Below, piece after piece: positions 16,226-24,282 of a DNA stretch of 55,000 nucleotides. Position numbers and translations under genes: made by a program. Below the pieces are notes generated by a model that searched no databases, was not told where the DNA came from, and was given only the letters and a program-made list of their open reading frames with translations. How positions within the stretch are numbered: position 1 is the stretch's first letter; every line of letters begins with the position of its first letter. Origin of the DNA: an uncultured Collinsella sp. (GTDB lineage Bacteria > Actinomycetota > Coriobacteriia > Coriobacteriales > Coriobacteriaceae); contig USIE01000007.1 of the NCBI GenBank assembly GCA_900554645.1, forward strand, positions 1 to 55,000, given 5' to 3'.

Positions 16226-17731
16226 ATGGCGCACGAGCAGCACACCTACATCTGCATCGACCTCAAGACGTTTTACGCCAGTGTCGAGTGCGTCGACCGC
16301 GGACTCGATCCGCTCACTACGTGCCTGGTCGTTGCCGACGAATCGCGCGGGCGCACGACCATCTGCCTCGCCATCACACAGGCTATGAAGGACCTCGGGA
16401 TACACAACCGCTGCCGTCTATTCGAGATTCCCGACGGCATCGACTACATCAAAGCAGTGCCGCGCATGCAACACTACATGGAGGTGTCGGCGCAAATCTA
16501 CGGCGTCTATCTGGAATACGTCAGCCCCCAGGACGTGCACGTCTACTCCATCGATGAGTGCTTTATCGACGTGACGCCCTATCTGGACCTTTATCACACC
16601 GATGCCGAAGGGTTCGCCTGCATGTTGCGCGACGAGGTCTTGGGGCGCACCGGCATCACGGCGACGGTCGGTATCGGCCCCAACCTATTCCAGGCCAAGG
16701 TAGCGCTCGACATTACCGCCAAGCACGTACCCAGCCGCATCGGCATACTCGACGACGGGACCTTTCGCAAGGAGATCTGGCCCCATCGCCCCATCACCGA
16801 CATCTGGGGCATCGGCCCCGGCGTGGCGGCCCGTCTCGAGAAATACGGCGTCTACGACCTGATGGGCGTCGCCGCACTCGACGAGAACCTGCTCTACGAC
16901 GAACTCGGCGTCAATGCCGAATATCTCATCGACCACGCCTTCGGGCGCGAGCCGACAACCATCGCCGATATCCAAGCCTATCGCCCGCAAGCGACCTCGA
17001 CCACCACAGGACAGGTGCTCTCGAAGGGCTATGCCTACGAGCAGGCCTACACCGTCTTGCGCGAAATGGTCGACAACGCCGTGTTGGATCTAGTCGACAA
17101 GCACGTGGTGTGCGACAGCATCTCGCTCTTTGTGGGCTATGCAAGCGAGCGCGCCGACATACGCCGGCTCAACGCCAGCGGCACGGCGCAGTATATAGAC
17201 GGCTGCGGGCACCTGCGCTCGAGCACATCGAGCATCGAACCCACCGCAACTGCCGGCCCCGAGCTCGCGCCCCGTGCTCCCAAGCCCGTCCAGCGCGATG
17301 ACGAAAGGCGTCGTCTGGTGCGCGAAGCGCAGGCAATCGATGGCATCTTTGTGGGCGAACACGGCGGCAAACCGCGTGGTGGCTATGCCGCGCTCTTTGC
17401 GCACTCCAACGCCTCGCGAAAGCTGCCCGAGCGCACTAATTCGTTTAAGAAGATCATGGGGTATTTCGATGACCTTTGGGCACAAACAGTCGATCCCAAA
17501 CGACCGGTCAAGCGCATCAACCTGGGATTTGGCAACCTCATGCCCGAGGAATTTGCCACCATCGATCTGTTCAGCGATATCGAGGCCGATGAGCGCGAGC
17601 GCGACCTGGCGCGCGCCGTCCTGGCCGTGAAAGGCAAGTACGGCAAGAACGCGCTCGTCAAGGGATTAAGCTTTACCGCCGGCGCCACCGCGCGCGAACG
17701 CAACGGCCAAGTTGGAGGACATCGTGCCTAA
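16226..17731 (+). CDS. umuC: Y-family translesion DNA polymerase (UmuC/UvrX type)
   Basis: A 501-residue Y-family polymerase. The palm motif ICIDLKTFYASVECVDRG holds the first catalytic Asp, and VYSIDECFIDVTPY holds the Asp-Glu pair. The helix-hairpin-helix region reads DIWGIGPGVAARLEKYG. The C-terminal little-finger region is longer than in DinB, as in Bacillus UvrX/UmuC, and holds GFGNLMPEE. An RBS (GGGAGG) lies upstream of the ATG. The promoter carries LexA-like boxes, and a YolD-like gene overlaps the 3' end, the same pair seen in SOS mutagenesis cassettes of Firmicutes. It probably performs error-prone bypass of DNA lesions. Confidence 0.92.
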   Translation: MAHEQHTYICIDLKTFYASVECVDRGLDPLTTCLVVADESRGRTTICLAITQAMKDLGIHNRCRLFEIPDGIDYIKAVPRMQHYMEVSAQIYGVYLEYVSPQDVHVYSIDECFIDVTPYLDLYHTDAEGFACMLRDEVLGRTGITATVGIGPNLFQAKVALDITAKHVPSRIGILDDGTFRKEIWPHRPITDIWGIGPGVAARLEKYGVYDLMGVAALDENLLYDELGVNAEYLIDHAFGREPTTIADIQAYRPQATSTTTGQVLSKGYAYEQAYTVLREMVDNAVLDLVDKHVVCDSISLFVGYASERADIRRLNASGTAQYIDGCGHLRSSTSSIEPTATAGPELAPRAPKPVQRDDERRRLVREAQAIDGIFVGEHGGKPRGGYAALFAHSNASRKLPERTNSFKKIMGYFDDLWAQTVDPKRPVKRINLGFGNLMPEEFATIDLFSDIEADERERDLARAVLAVKGKYGKNALVKGLSFTAGATARERNGQVGGHRA

Positions 17732-18149
17732 ACCCAAGCAGCAGCCCGTGCGCCCGCCGACCGCCTTCGAGCGCCTGGCGGACCCCGAGGGCAGACGCCG
17801 CGCCGCCGACCCCAAGCTCACTGCCAACGGTGCCGTGCGCGCCAACCGCGCCGCACAGTTTATGCCCTTTGCCGCCCTCACGGGATACTATGAACTCGTG
17901 CGCAAGCAGGAAATCACCGTCGAGCCAAAACGTGAGCTCACGGAAGAAAAAGCCCTCGCGCTTTCTAGAAAGCTCGAGGGTCTCAAACGTGGCGACTTGA
18001 TTCGTGTCACCTATTACGATACATACGGCTATCGCAGCCGCACCGGCATCCTCGACGAGGCGCTCCCCGCCTTCAAGCTCCTCAAGCTCCGAGACATCGC
18101 CATCGACTTCGACGACATCCAAGACATCGAACTGCGCGGACGAGCCTAG
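17724..18149 (+). CDS. YolD-like protein
   Basis: A 141-residue protein starting at GTG 17724, which follows GGAGG by 5 nt and overlaps the polymerase gene by 8 nt. It shows the YolD-like pattern: RAAQFMPFAALTGYYELV near residue 45, and a C-terminal segment GDLIRVTYYDTYGYRS and ALPAFKLLKLRDIAIDFDDI. YolD-like proteins regularly accompany UmuC/UvrX polymerases and are thought to stabilise or regulate them in the role of UmuD. It should be induced with the polymerase from the SOS-type promoter. Confidence 0.85.
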   Translation: MPKPKQQPVRPPTAFERLADPEGRRRAADPKLTANGAVRANRAAQFMPFAALTGYYELVRKQEITVEPKRELTEEKALALSRKLEGLKRGDLIRVTYYDTYGYRSRTGILDEALPAFKLLKLRDIAIDFDDIQDIELRGRA

Positions 18150-18175
18150 CCAAGGAAGCGCATCCAGGGCGGCGC

Positions 18176-18559
18176 TTACAGCGTCATGACGTAGTAGCCC
18201 GCGTCTTTCACGGCCGTCTCGAGGACACCACGATCAACCGGCTGCTTAGAGCGCACGCGTGCCGTGTGGTCCGCATACGTCACCGTTGCCCACACGCCAT
18301 CCAGCGCATTGAGGGCATTGGCTACGTTCTGAGCGCAGCCGTCACAGCTCATGCCGCCGATGAGCAGCTCATCGCTATAGGGATAGTGTGACGCATCGGT
18401 ATCCACCACAACAACCTTTTTGGCCTTCTTGCCGCTCGTACCATCGCTGCAGCAACTCTTCCCGTGTGTCGAAGCGGCAATGCGACGCAGTCCAAAAAAC
18501 ATGCCGATGGCAATGACGGCCAGCACGATGAGATTCGCAGGGTTGAGCAAGTCACTCAT
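18176..18559 (-). CDS. Membrane-anchored heavy-metal-associated (HMA) protein
   Basis: A 127-residue protein. An N-terminal helix (residues about 7-24, ANLIVLAVIAIGMFFGL) anchors it in the membrane. A Cys pair and basic linker follow, and residues about 65-127 form an HMA domain with the copper-binding motif GGMSCDGCAQNV. AAAGGGGAG precedes the ATG at 18559. A CsoR-like palindrome lies 30 nt upstream, so it is probably induced by copper. It may buffer or hand over Cu(I). No copper ATPase is seen beside it, which is unusual. Confidence 0.87.
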   Translation of the reverse strand: MSDLLNPANLIVLAVIAIGMFFGLRRIAASTHGKSCCSDGTSGKKAKKVVVVDTDASHYPYSDELLIGGMSCDGCAQNVANALNALDGVWATVTYADHTARVRSKQPVDRGVLETAVKDAGYYVMTL

Positions 18560-18588
18560 GCGCTCCCCTTTCAAGTAGCACTATCTAG

Positions 18589-18605
18589 ATACCCCCATGG
18601 GGTGT
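18589..18605 (-). promoter_or_regulatory. CsoR-like copper operator
   Basis: The palindrome ATACCCC-CAT-GGGGTGT resembles the operators of CsoR copper sensors, which have C- and G-tracts framed by AT pairs. It lies in the leader/promoter of the HMA gene. No csoR gene is in the window. Confidence 0.55.
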
Positions 18606-18667
18606 CCCCATCTTAACCCAAAATCATGTCTGTTCGGTCAATTAGTTTCCCTCTTCAAACTTTTTTG

Positions 18668-18695
18668 TTGACCATGGCTTACTTTCGTGTATAAG
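18668..18695 (+). promoter_or_regulatory. Promoter for DUF3793-flavodoxin pair
   Basis: TTGACC (18668-18673), 16 nt, TATAAG (18690-18695). The TTG start of the next gene follows 38 nt later with AAGGAG in front of it. Confidence 0.6.
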
Positions 18696-18733
18696 TTTTC
18701 CTAGGCTAACAGTTTAGATCCGTAAGGAGCGCC

Positions 18734-19438
18734 TTGACTCGAACCATAGATATCCCAACGTTTCAGGCAGCGGTCGTGCGCAACTGCTCTCCCACGCTCG
18801 CGGGCATCAAGCCGGCATCGCTCTTTACCTATCCAGGCACCTACGCCCACGGGAACGGCTCGACCACAACCGAAACCATCGCAGAACGTCGAGCACGCCT
18901 GCTCAACGTTATCGCCCAGTGCAATCGCGAGCTTGACCCGCTCGACATCCACCTGAGTGTTTTGGTCTGGCGGCCCTGCGGAGCACTCGTGTACGTGTAC
19001 CGAGCCAAAAGCCTCGCCACCTATTTCGCAGACCCTCGCGCCCAAACAGCGCTCGCCTCGGAAGGCTACGACACGAGAGACCTTTCGACATGCCTTGTGC
19101 ATTTGGCATCACGCATCACGCTCGCGAGCAATAACGTCGCGGAATGCGCTTGTAGCCAGACTCGATGCGCACTACCCCAGCAAGCTAGCTGCAGCAACGA
19201 CTGCACCTGCGAGTTTCCGCACGAAATAGGCTACTTCCTTGGATATCCCTACGACGACGTGCACGAGTTTATCGTCCAGCGCGGCGAGAACTACAAGGTC
19301 TTTGGGGCCTGGAAGGTCTACACGAATGTCGAGCAAGCGCTTGCGATGTTTGACGCCTACCGCGCTTGCACTCAATACCTCACCTTTGTCTATCAGCAGG
19401 GCTGCAGCTTGGCGCAACTTGCCCAGGCAACCCGATAG
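18734..19438 (+). CDS. DUF3793 family protein
   Basis: A 234-residue protein of the DUF3793 family, which is found in anaerobes next to a flavodoxin gene. The pattern AGIKPASLFTYP near the N terminus, VLVWRPCGALVYVYR in the middle, and EIGYFLGYPYDDVHEFI with YKVFGAWKVYTN near the end are typical. A Cys-rich stretch at about residues 138-155 (CACSQTRC, CSNDCTC) precedes the conserved block. The start is TTG 18734, supported by AAGGAG. The biochemical role is unknown; the flavodoxin neighbour 46 nt downstream suggests redox function or iron-responsive control. A terminator follows the pair. Confidence 0.85.
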   Translation: MTRTIDIPTFQAAVVRNCSPTLAGIKPASLFTYPGTYAHGNGSTTTETIAERRARLLNVIAQCNRELDPLDIHLSVLVWRPCGALVYVYRAKSLATYFADPRAQTALASEGYDTRDLSTCLVHLASRITLASNNVAECACSQTRCALPQQASCSNDCTCEFPHEIGYFLGYPYDDVHEFIVQRGENYKVFGAWKVYTNVEQALAMFDAYRACTQYLTFVYQQGCSLAQLAQATR

Positions 19439-19484
19439 AACATAGAAGCCGCGGCAACCTGCCGCACAACTGAAAGGATTCAAC

Positions 19485-19904
19485 ATGAGCAAGATCGCCG
19501 TCGTCTACTGGAGCGGCACGGGCAACACCGAGGCCATGGCAAACCTCGTCTCCGAAGGCGCCACGTCCGCGGGTGCCGAGGCTGAGGTCATCTCCTGCGC
19601 CGACTTCTCTGCCGACAAGGTCACCAACTATGACGCCTTCGCCTTCGGCTGCCCCGCCATGGGGTCCGAGGAGCTCGAGTACGACGAGTTCCAGCCGATG
19701 TGGGATGAGGTCAAGGAAGTCCTCGGCGACAAGAAGGTCGTCCTCTTTGGCTCCTATTCGTGGGCCGAGGGCGAGTGGATGGACAACTGGAAGGCCGACG
19801 CCGACGAGGCAGGTGTCAACGTCGTCGATTCCGTCATTTGCTACGACGCCCCCGACGATGAGGGCGAAGCGGCCTGCAAGGCCCTCGGAGCCGAGCTCGC
19901 GTAA
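19485..19904 (+). CDS. Flavodoxin
   Basis: A 139-residue short-chain flavodoxin, an FMN electron carrier that replaces ferredoxin when iron is scarce. The phosphate loop reads YWSGTGNTEAMANL, and the FMN-binding loops are GCPAMGSEELEYDEF and LFGSYSWAEGEWMDNW, with the expected Trp next to the isoalloxazine ring. GAAAGGA precedes the ATG. It forms an operon with the DUF3793 gene. Confidence 0.96.
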   Translation: MSKIAVVYWSGTGNTEAMANLVSEGATSAGAEAEVISCADFSADKVTNYDAFAFGCPAMGSEELEYDEFQPMWDEVKEVLGDKKVVLFGSYSWAEGEWMDNWKADADEAGVNVVDSVICYDAPDDEGEAACKALGAELA

Positions 19905-19955
19905 CGAAACCAGGCCTCCAAAAGAGCCTGTATCACAGCGCATCCCCATCCCTAC

Positions 19956-19999
19956 AAAAGAGCGGGGGCTGGATTCAAGTCCAGCCCCCGCTCTTTTGT
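19956..19999. terminator. Bidirectional terminator
   Basis: A perfect 19-bp stem (about 19956-19974 with 19981-19999) with a 6-nt loop has A and T tracts at both ends. It serves the converging flavodoxin and ABC-transporter operons. Confidence 0.9.
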
Positions 20000-20020
20000 A
20001 ACGGCAGTTACATCAACCGG

Positions 20021-20773
20021 CTACGAAATATTGCCCAAGAACGCCTTGGTGCGCTCGCTCTTGGGGTGGTCGAAGACCTCGCTCGGCGTACCCTCTTCCA
20101 CAATGACGCCGCCGTCCATAAAGACGACGCGGTCGGCGACATCGCGGGCAAAGCCCATCTCGTGCGTCACGACGATCATGGTCATGCCGTCGCGCGCCAA
20201 GTCGCGCATGACGCCCAGGACGTCGCGCACGAGCTCGGGGTCGAGCGCCGAGGTGGCCTCGTCAAAGAGCATGACGTGCGGGTTCATCGACAGGGCGCGG
20301 GCGATGGCAACGCGCTGCTGCTGGCCGCCCGAGAGCTGGCTCGGCATAAAGTCGATACGCTCGGCAAGACCGACCTTGGTCAGCTCCTCGACGGCAATCT
20401 TCTCGGCCTCTTCCTTGCTGCGCTTGAGCACCTTCTGCTGCGCAAGCATGACGTTCTTTTTGACTGACAGGTGCGGGAACAAATTGAACTGCTGGAACAC
20501 CATACCCAGATGCGTGCGCACTTTGTTAAGGTCGACGCCCTTGGCGCACACGTCCACACCCTCAACGACAATCGAGCCACTCGTGGGATGCTCAAGACGG
20601 TTGATGCAGCGAAGCATCGTCGACTTACCCGAGCCCGAGGGACCCAGAACTACGACGACCTCGCCCTTATGCACATCCAGATCGATATCTCGCAGAACGA
20701 CGTTATCGCCAAAGGCTTTCTGGAGGTTCTTGATACTGACGACAACCTCGTTCGAGTTATTGGTTTCGCTCAT
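20021..20773 (-). CDS. Polar amino-acid ABC transporter ATPase
   Basis: A 250-residue GlnQ/HisP-type ATPase. Walker A is [11 protein letters not shown], the Q loop is [14 protein letters not shown], the ABC signature is [15 protein letters not shown], and Walker B is [15 protein letters not shown], followed by the H-loop [10 protein letters not shown]. It powers amino-acid uptake with the permease 12 nt upstream and the binding protein beyond it. All motifs are intact. The amino acid cannot be named from the sequence. Confidence 0.95.
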   Translation of the reverse strand: MSETNNSNEVVVSIKNLQKAFGDNVVLRDIDLDVHKGEVVVVLGPSGSGKSTMLRCINRLEHPTSGSIVVEGVDVCAKGVDLNKVRTHLGMVFQQFNLFPHLSVKKNVMLAQQKVLKRSKEEAEKIAVEELTKVGLAERIDFMPSQLSGGQQQRVAIARALSMNPHVMLFDEATSALDPELVRDVLGVMRDLARDGMTMIVVTHEMGFARDVADRVVFMDGGVIVEEGTPSEVFDHPKSERTKAFLGNIS

Positions 20774-20785
20774 GATAGGACCTCC

Positions 20786-22147
20786 TTACAGACCGGCGAT
20801 GTGATCGGCGGGCGTCGCGACAACCTGTCCGGCGCTCTTGGCGGGACGCTTCTTCTTGGTCTCGGCCGTGCCCAAAAGCCTTGCCTCAAGACCGCTCACC
20901 AAGCGAGCGAGCGGCAGGGTGATGACCAGGTAGAACAGGGCGGCAACCACATACGGCGTGATGGAGCCCGTCGTGGCCACGATGGTGCGGGCGTTCATGA
21001 CGATCTCGACCACGCCCACGGCCGCGAGCAGCGACGTGTCCTTGTAAAGCAGGATAAATTCACTGGTCAGCGTAGGCAGGACATTACGGAACGTCTGCGG
21101 AATCATAACGTAGAGCAGTGTCTGGAACGCGTTCATGCCCAGCGAGCGAGCCGCCTCGTTTTGGCCCTTGGGGATCGACTGAATACCGGCGCGGAAGATC
21201 TCGCACAGGTAGGCGGACGAGTTCATGGCCATGACGATGACGCCCAACACATAGTCGTCAACCTTGACGCCGGCCAGCGGCAGGCCAAAGAACGCGATGT
21301 AGATCTGCAGGAACGCCGGCGTACCACGGATGATATTCACATAGATGCCGGCAAGGCAACGCAGGATGCGCGACTTGGAGATGCGCATGAGCGACAGGGC
21401 GAAACCGAAGGGAATTGCCAGCGGAAACGCCACAAGTACGATCGAAAGCGACATGAGGAAGCCTTTGAAAACGATCGGCAGGCTCTGGACTAAAATGACC
21501 GGGTTCAGGAACAGGCGCAGGAACATGTTGGAATTCCATGCCTCGACCCACGGCTGCTCCTTAAGGTCGGCCAGGAAGTTATCGAATGCCGTCACGCCCT
21601 TGATCTCCACCGACGGAATCTTGGAGATCTTCTTGGTCGAACCATCGGCCAAAGTGTAGGTGCCGCTAAAGGCCTCGTCGCCGCCCTCGACGGGGAAGGT
21701 CACGCCGTAGACCTCGACACGGAAATAACCGCCGGCGGGCGCCGTCTCGCCAAAATCGATCTTGAGCGTCTGGCCGTCGACCTTGCACGTAGGCTTCATG
21801 GGCGTACGGTCCATAAGGTCATCGCCCGAGAGCATCGTCAGACGCGTGTCGTCCGCACCAAAGGTCGTGTCATCGACAAACGTCAGCGAAAGACCGCTCA
21901 GTTCCTCATCGGCATCGGCCTGGACCTCCCAGGTGATACGAGTCTCGGTGCCACCGACCACGTCGCTACCCGAACCGGTATTGGGTCGGGCGGTGATCTT
22001 TGCGGTCTCAAGTGCCTGAGCAGTCGAGGGCGCGCAGGCCCCCGCGCATACCAGGGTAAGCACCACAGCCAGGGCACAGGCCAGCTTTTGGAGCATCGAG
22101 GGCAGTGGATGGCTCTTGCCCATGGCTCCTTGGTTCAATCGAGACAA
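20786..22147 (-). CDS. Amino-acid ABC permease with secreted N-terminal domain
   Basis: A 453-residue protein, about twice the length of a normal GlnP/HisM permease. Residues 1-45 form a signal peptide (KLACALAVVLTLVCAGAC, cleavage after AQA). Residues about 46-195 form a polar, beta-rich extracytoplasmic domain (ITWEVQADADEELSGLSLTF, FRVEVYGVTFPVEGGDEAF) resembling an Ig-like fold. From about 220 comes a permease with five or so membrane helices and the EAA loop GQNEAARSLGMNAFQTLLY. The start is TTG 22147 with TAGGAG 5 nt before it; ATG 22123 is too close to its site. The extra domain might bind substrate or dock the binding protein. Fusions of binding proteins to permeases exist, but this domain is not one. 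Confidence 0.88.
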   Translation of the reverse strand: MSRLNQGAMGKSHPLPSMLQKLACALAVVLTLVCAGACAPSTAQALETAKITARPNTGSGSDVVGGTETRITWEVQADADEELSGLSLTFVDDTTFGADDTRLTMLSGDDLMDRTPMKPTCKVDGQTLKIDFGETAPAGGYFRVEVYGVTFPVEGGDEAFSGTYTLADGSTKKISKIPSVEIKGVTAFDNFLADLKEQPWVEAWNSNMFLRLFLNPVILVQSLPIVFKGFLMSLSIVLVAFPLAIPFGFALSLMRISKSRILRCLAGIYVNIIRGTPAFLQIYIAFFGLPLAGVKVDDYVLGVIVMAMNSSAYLCEIFRAGIQSIPKGQNEAARSLGMNAFQTLLYVMIPQTFRNVLPTLTSEFILLYKDTSLLAAVGVVEIVMNARTIVATTGSITPYVVAALFYLVITLPLARLVSGLEARLLGTAETKKKRPAKSAGQVVATPADHIAGL

Positions 22148-22209
22148 GGTGGCTCCTAACGTTTAAGTTGCCGACATAACGGGGCGGGATGACGCCCATT
22201 CAAGAAACG

Positions 22210-22243
22210 CAAAGGCCCTCTCCGTCAAAACGGAAAGGGCCCG
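22210..22243 (-). terminator. Leaky terminator between binding protein and permease
   Basis: On the minus strand a 12-bp stem with one mismatch and a CAAA/TTTG loop is followed by TTTG. It lies after the binding-protein stop and before the permease gene. Such hairpins raise binding-protein output relative to the membrane parts. Confidence 0.65.
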
Positions 22244-22263
22244 CGTGCAATCAAGTAGCTATT

Positions 22264-23124
22264 TTACTTGATGTTGTACTTAGCCATAAGGGCGTCAACG
22301 GTACCGTCATCGGTCAGGTCCTTGATGGCCTGGTTGATGTCGTCCTTGAGCTTAGTGTTGCCCTGGTTGATGGCGATGGCGTACTCCTCGCCGGTGCTGA
22401 TCTGCTTGATGGTCTGGCAGGTGTTGAACTGCTCGGCGGTCAGCTGGCTGGCGACGGAGCGGTTGGTCACCACGGCGTCACCCTTATCGGACTGCAGGGC
22501 GCTGAAGCACTCGGTGGCGTCCTTGTAGGGAACAATCTTGGCCTTGGGGAAGTTCTCCTGGGCAAAGGCCTCGGCGGTCGAGCCAGACTGGACGATGATG
22601 GTAGCGTCGGCGTTGTTGAGCTTCTCGCTGTAGTTGTCGGCCGTGATGTCGGTGTTATCGACCTTGGTCACGATGGCCTGATCGTCCATGTAGTAGGAAT
22701 CGGAGAAAGTGACTTCCTTCTCACGCTCGGGCGTGTCAGTGATAGCCGCGATGGAGACGTCATACTTGGCACCCGAAGCGACGCCCGGAACCAGCGTGTC
22801 AAAGTCATTGTTGACGTACTCGACATCCAGGCCCAGCTTGTCGCCGATAGCCTTGATAAGCTCAAGGTCAAAGCCCTGATAATCGCCGTTGTCGTCCTTG
22901 TACTCAAACGGGGCGTACTCGGCAGAGGTGCCGACGGTCAGCGTGCCGTCCTTGACGAGTGCGTACTCCTTGGAGCCGTCGACCTTCTCGACCTTAGCGT
23001 CGTCAGAGCTGCTGGAACCGGCATCGGAACCAGAGGTGGCGTTGGACGAGCCGCAGCCCGTCAGAGCAAGGGCGAGCGCCATGGCACCCGTGGCGGCAAA
23101 TGCGCCAAGCTTCTTGAGCTTCAT
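22264..23124 (-). CDS. Amino-acid ABC transporter substrate-binding lipoprotein
   Basis: A 286-residue family 3 (SBP_bac_3) binding protein. The signal peptide ends in the lipobox LALTGC (acylated Cys at about residue 24), followed by a Ser-rich linker. The mature domain has TLTVGTSAEYAPFEYKDDNG, the YQGFDLELIKAIGDKLGLD motif, and SGSTAEAFAQENFP for ligand binding. ATG 23124 has AAGGAG upstream. It is the first gene of the operon and has its own promoter. The ligand is probably a polar amino acid or cystine-like compound; this is not resolved. Confidence 0.94.
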   Translation of the reverse strand: MKLKKLGAFAATGAMALALALTGCGSSNATSGSDAGSSSSDDAKVEKVDGSKEYALVKDGTLTVGTSAEYAPFEYKDDNGDYQGFDLELIKAIGDKLGLDVEYVNNDFDTLVPGVASGAKYDVSIAAITDTPEREKEVTFSDSYYMDDQAIVTKVDNTDITADNYSEKLNNADATIIVQSGSTAEAFAQENFPKAKIVPYKDATECFSALQSDKGDAVVTNRSVASQLTAEQFNTCQTIKQISTGEEYAIAINQGNTKLKDDINQAIKDLTDDGTVDALMAKYNIK

Positions 23125-23181
23125 AATCAGTCTCCTTCCGGTGACCTCGTTTGATTCAGAGGTCTGCAAAAACTGTTGGCT

Positions 23182-23210
23182 ATTATGCACCCGGAATTAC
23201 GAATCTGCAA
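23182..23210 (-). promoter_or_regulatory. Promoter of the amino-acid ABC operon
   Basis: On the minus strand TTGCAG (23205-23210), 17 nt, CATAAT (23182-23187). The start codon of the binding protein lies about 58 nt downstream. Confidence 0.6.
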
Positions 23211-23271
23211 TGAGAAAACTGATTGAAACAAACCCATAACGTGAATGGAATACTCTACTTTATGACAGTCA

Positions 23272-24138
23272 TTACTGCTGCAATGACCTTAATAGTCTAA
23301 TTTCAGCTGCATAACCTGCAAGTTCGTTCGGAGTCTCCAAAATAAACGGCAGTGAACGCAAACGGCCATTCGATACAATATTCTGCATAACCTGCATACC
23401 GCCACCAAATTCCTCGCTGCCAAGGTATCCCTTGCCGATGCACTCGTGACGATCTTTATGGGCGCCACAAGGGTTCTTCGAATCGTTGATGTGTACAGCA
23501 TGCAAGCGATCGATACCCACCACGCGATCGAACTCGTCGAGTACGCCGTCCAGATCATGGATGATGTCGTAGCCGGCATCGTTCACATGGCAGGTGTCCA
23601 AACAAACGCCCAGCTTATCGGACAGCTCTGGACACTTGGCGGCAACGCCCTCGATAATGCACGCCAGCTCTTCAAAGCTACGGCCCACCTCGGTGCCCTT
23701 ACCCGCCATGGTCTCGAGCAATACCGTCGTCTGCTGTCCCTCAAACATCACCTGGCACAGCGTGTCGACAATCATCTGAATGCCGGCGTCTGCCCCCTGT
23801 CCCACATGCGCGCCGGGATGGAAGTTGTAGTAGTTGCCGGGCAGTGCTTCCAGACGCTGCAAATCTTCCGCCATAGCCTCCAAGGCAAACTCGCGCGCCC
23901 GCTCCTTAGCGGAGCAGGGGTTATAGGTATACGGGGCATGCGCCACCAGCGGTCCAAAGTCGTTTTGCGCCATAAGCTCGCACAGAGCCGCCACGTCATC
24001 CATGTCAAGGTCTTTTGCCTTGCCACCGCGCGGGTTGCGCGTAAAGAACGCAAAGGTATTGGCACCAATGGACAACGCCGTCTCCCCCATTGCCCGATAG
24101 CCCTTCGTCGTCGAAAGATGACACCCGATCGTTAGCAT
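23272..24138 (-). CDS. nfo: Endonuclease IV (AP endonuclease)
   Basis: A 288-residue TIM-barrel enzyme that cuts DNA 5' to abasic sites in base-excision repair. Metal-ligand motifs are all visible: [77 protein letters not shown] and FILETPNE. These supply the His, Glu and Asp ligands of the three-zinc site. The length fits the family (about 280). It is followed, in the direction of its own upstream neighbour, by hairpin repeat A at 24156-24238. Confidence 0.97.
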   Translation of the reverse strand: MLTIGCHLSTTKGYRAMGETALSIGANTFAFFTRNPRGGKAKDLDMDDVAALCELMAQNDFGPLVAHAPYTYNPCSAKERAREFALEAMAEDLQRLEALPGNYYNFHPGAHVGQGADAGIQMIVDTLCQVMFEGQQTTVLLETMAGKGTEVGRSFEELACIIEGVAAKCPELSDKLGVCLDTCHVNDAGYDIIHDLDGVLDEFDRVVGIDRLHAVHINDSKNPCGAHKDRHECIGKGYLGSEEFGGGMQVMQNIVSNGRLRSLPFILETPNELAGYAAEIRLLRSLQQ

Positions 24139-24155
24139 CTCCAGCTCCCCCTCAT

Positions 24156-24238
24156 CAGTTGCGGTGAAATACGGTCTATTGGTGCCTTATTTTGGCGCAA
24201 ACAGACCGTATTCCACCGCAAGATATAAAAGGGGCATC
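24156..24238. repeat. Hairpin repeat, copy A
   Basis: Arms 24159-24180 and 24199-24222 pair over about 22 bp (one mismatch each at two positions) around an 18-nt loop, followed by a conserved ATAAAAGGGGCAT tail. The outer part (TTGCGGTG / CACCGCAA) is the same as in copy B at 25316-25400, while the inner stem differs but still pairs. On the minus strand it lies directly after the Gfo/Idh stop. Confidence 0.75.
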
Positions 24239-24282
24239 AGGGGCACGGTCCGCCGAGCCCCCTTGAGCAGCAGCACCGCAGC

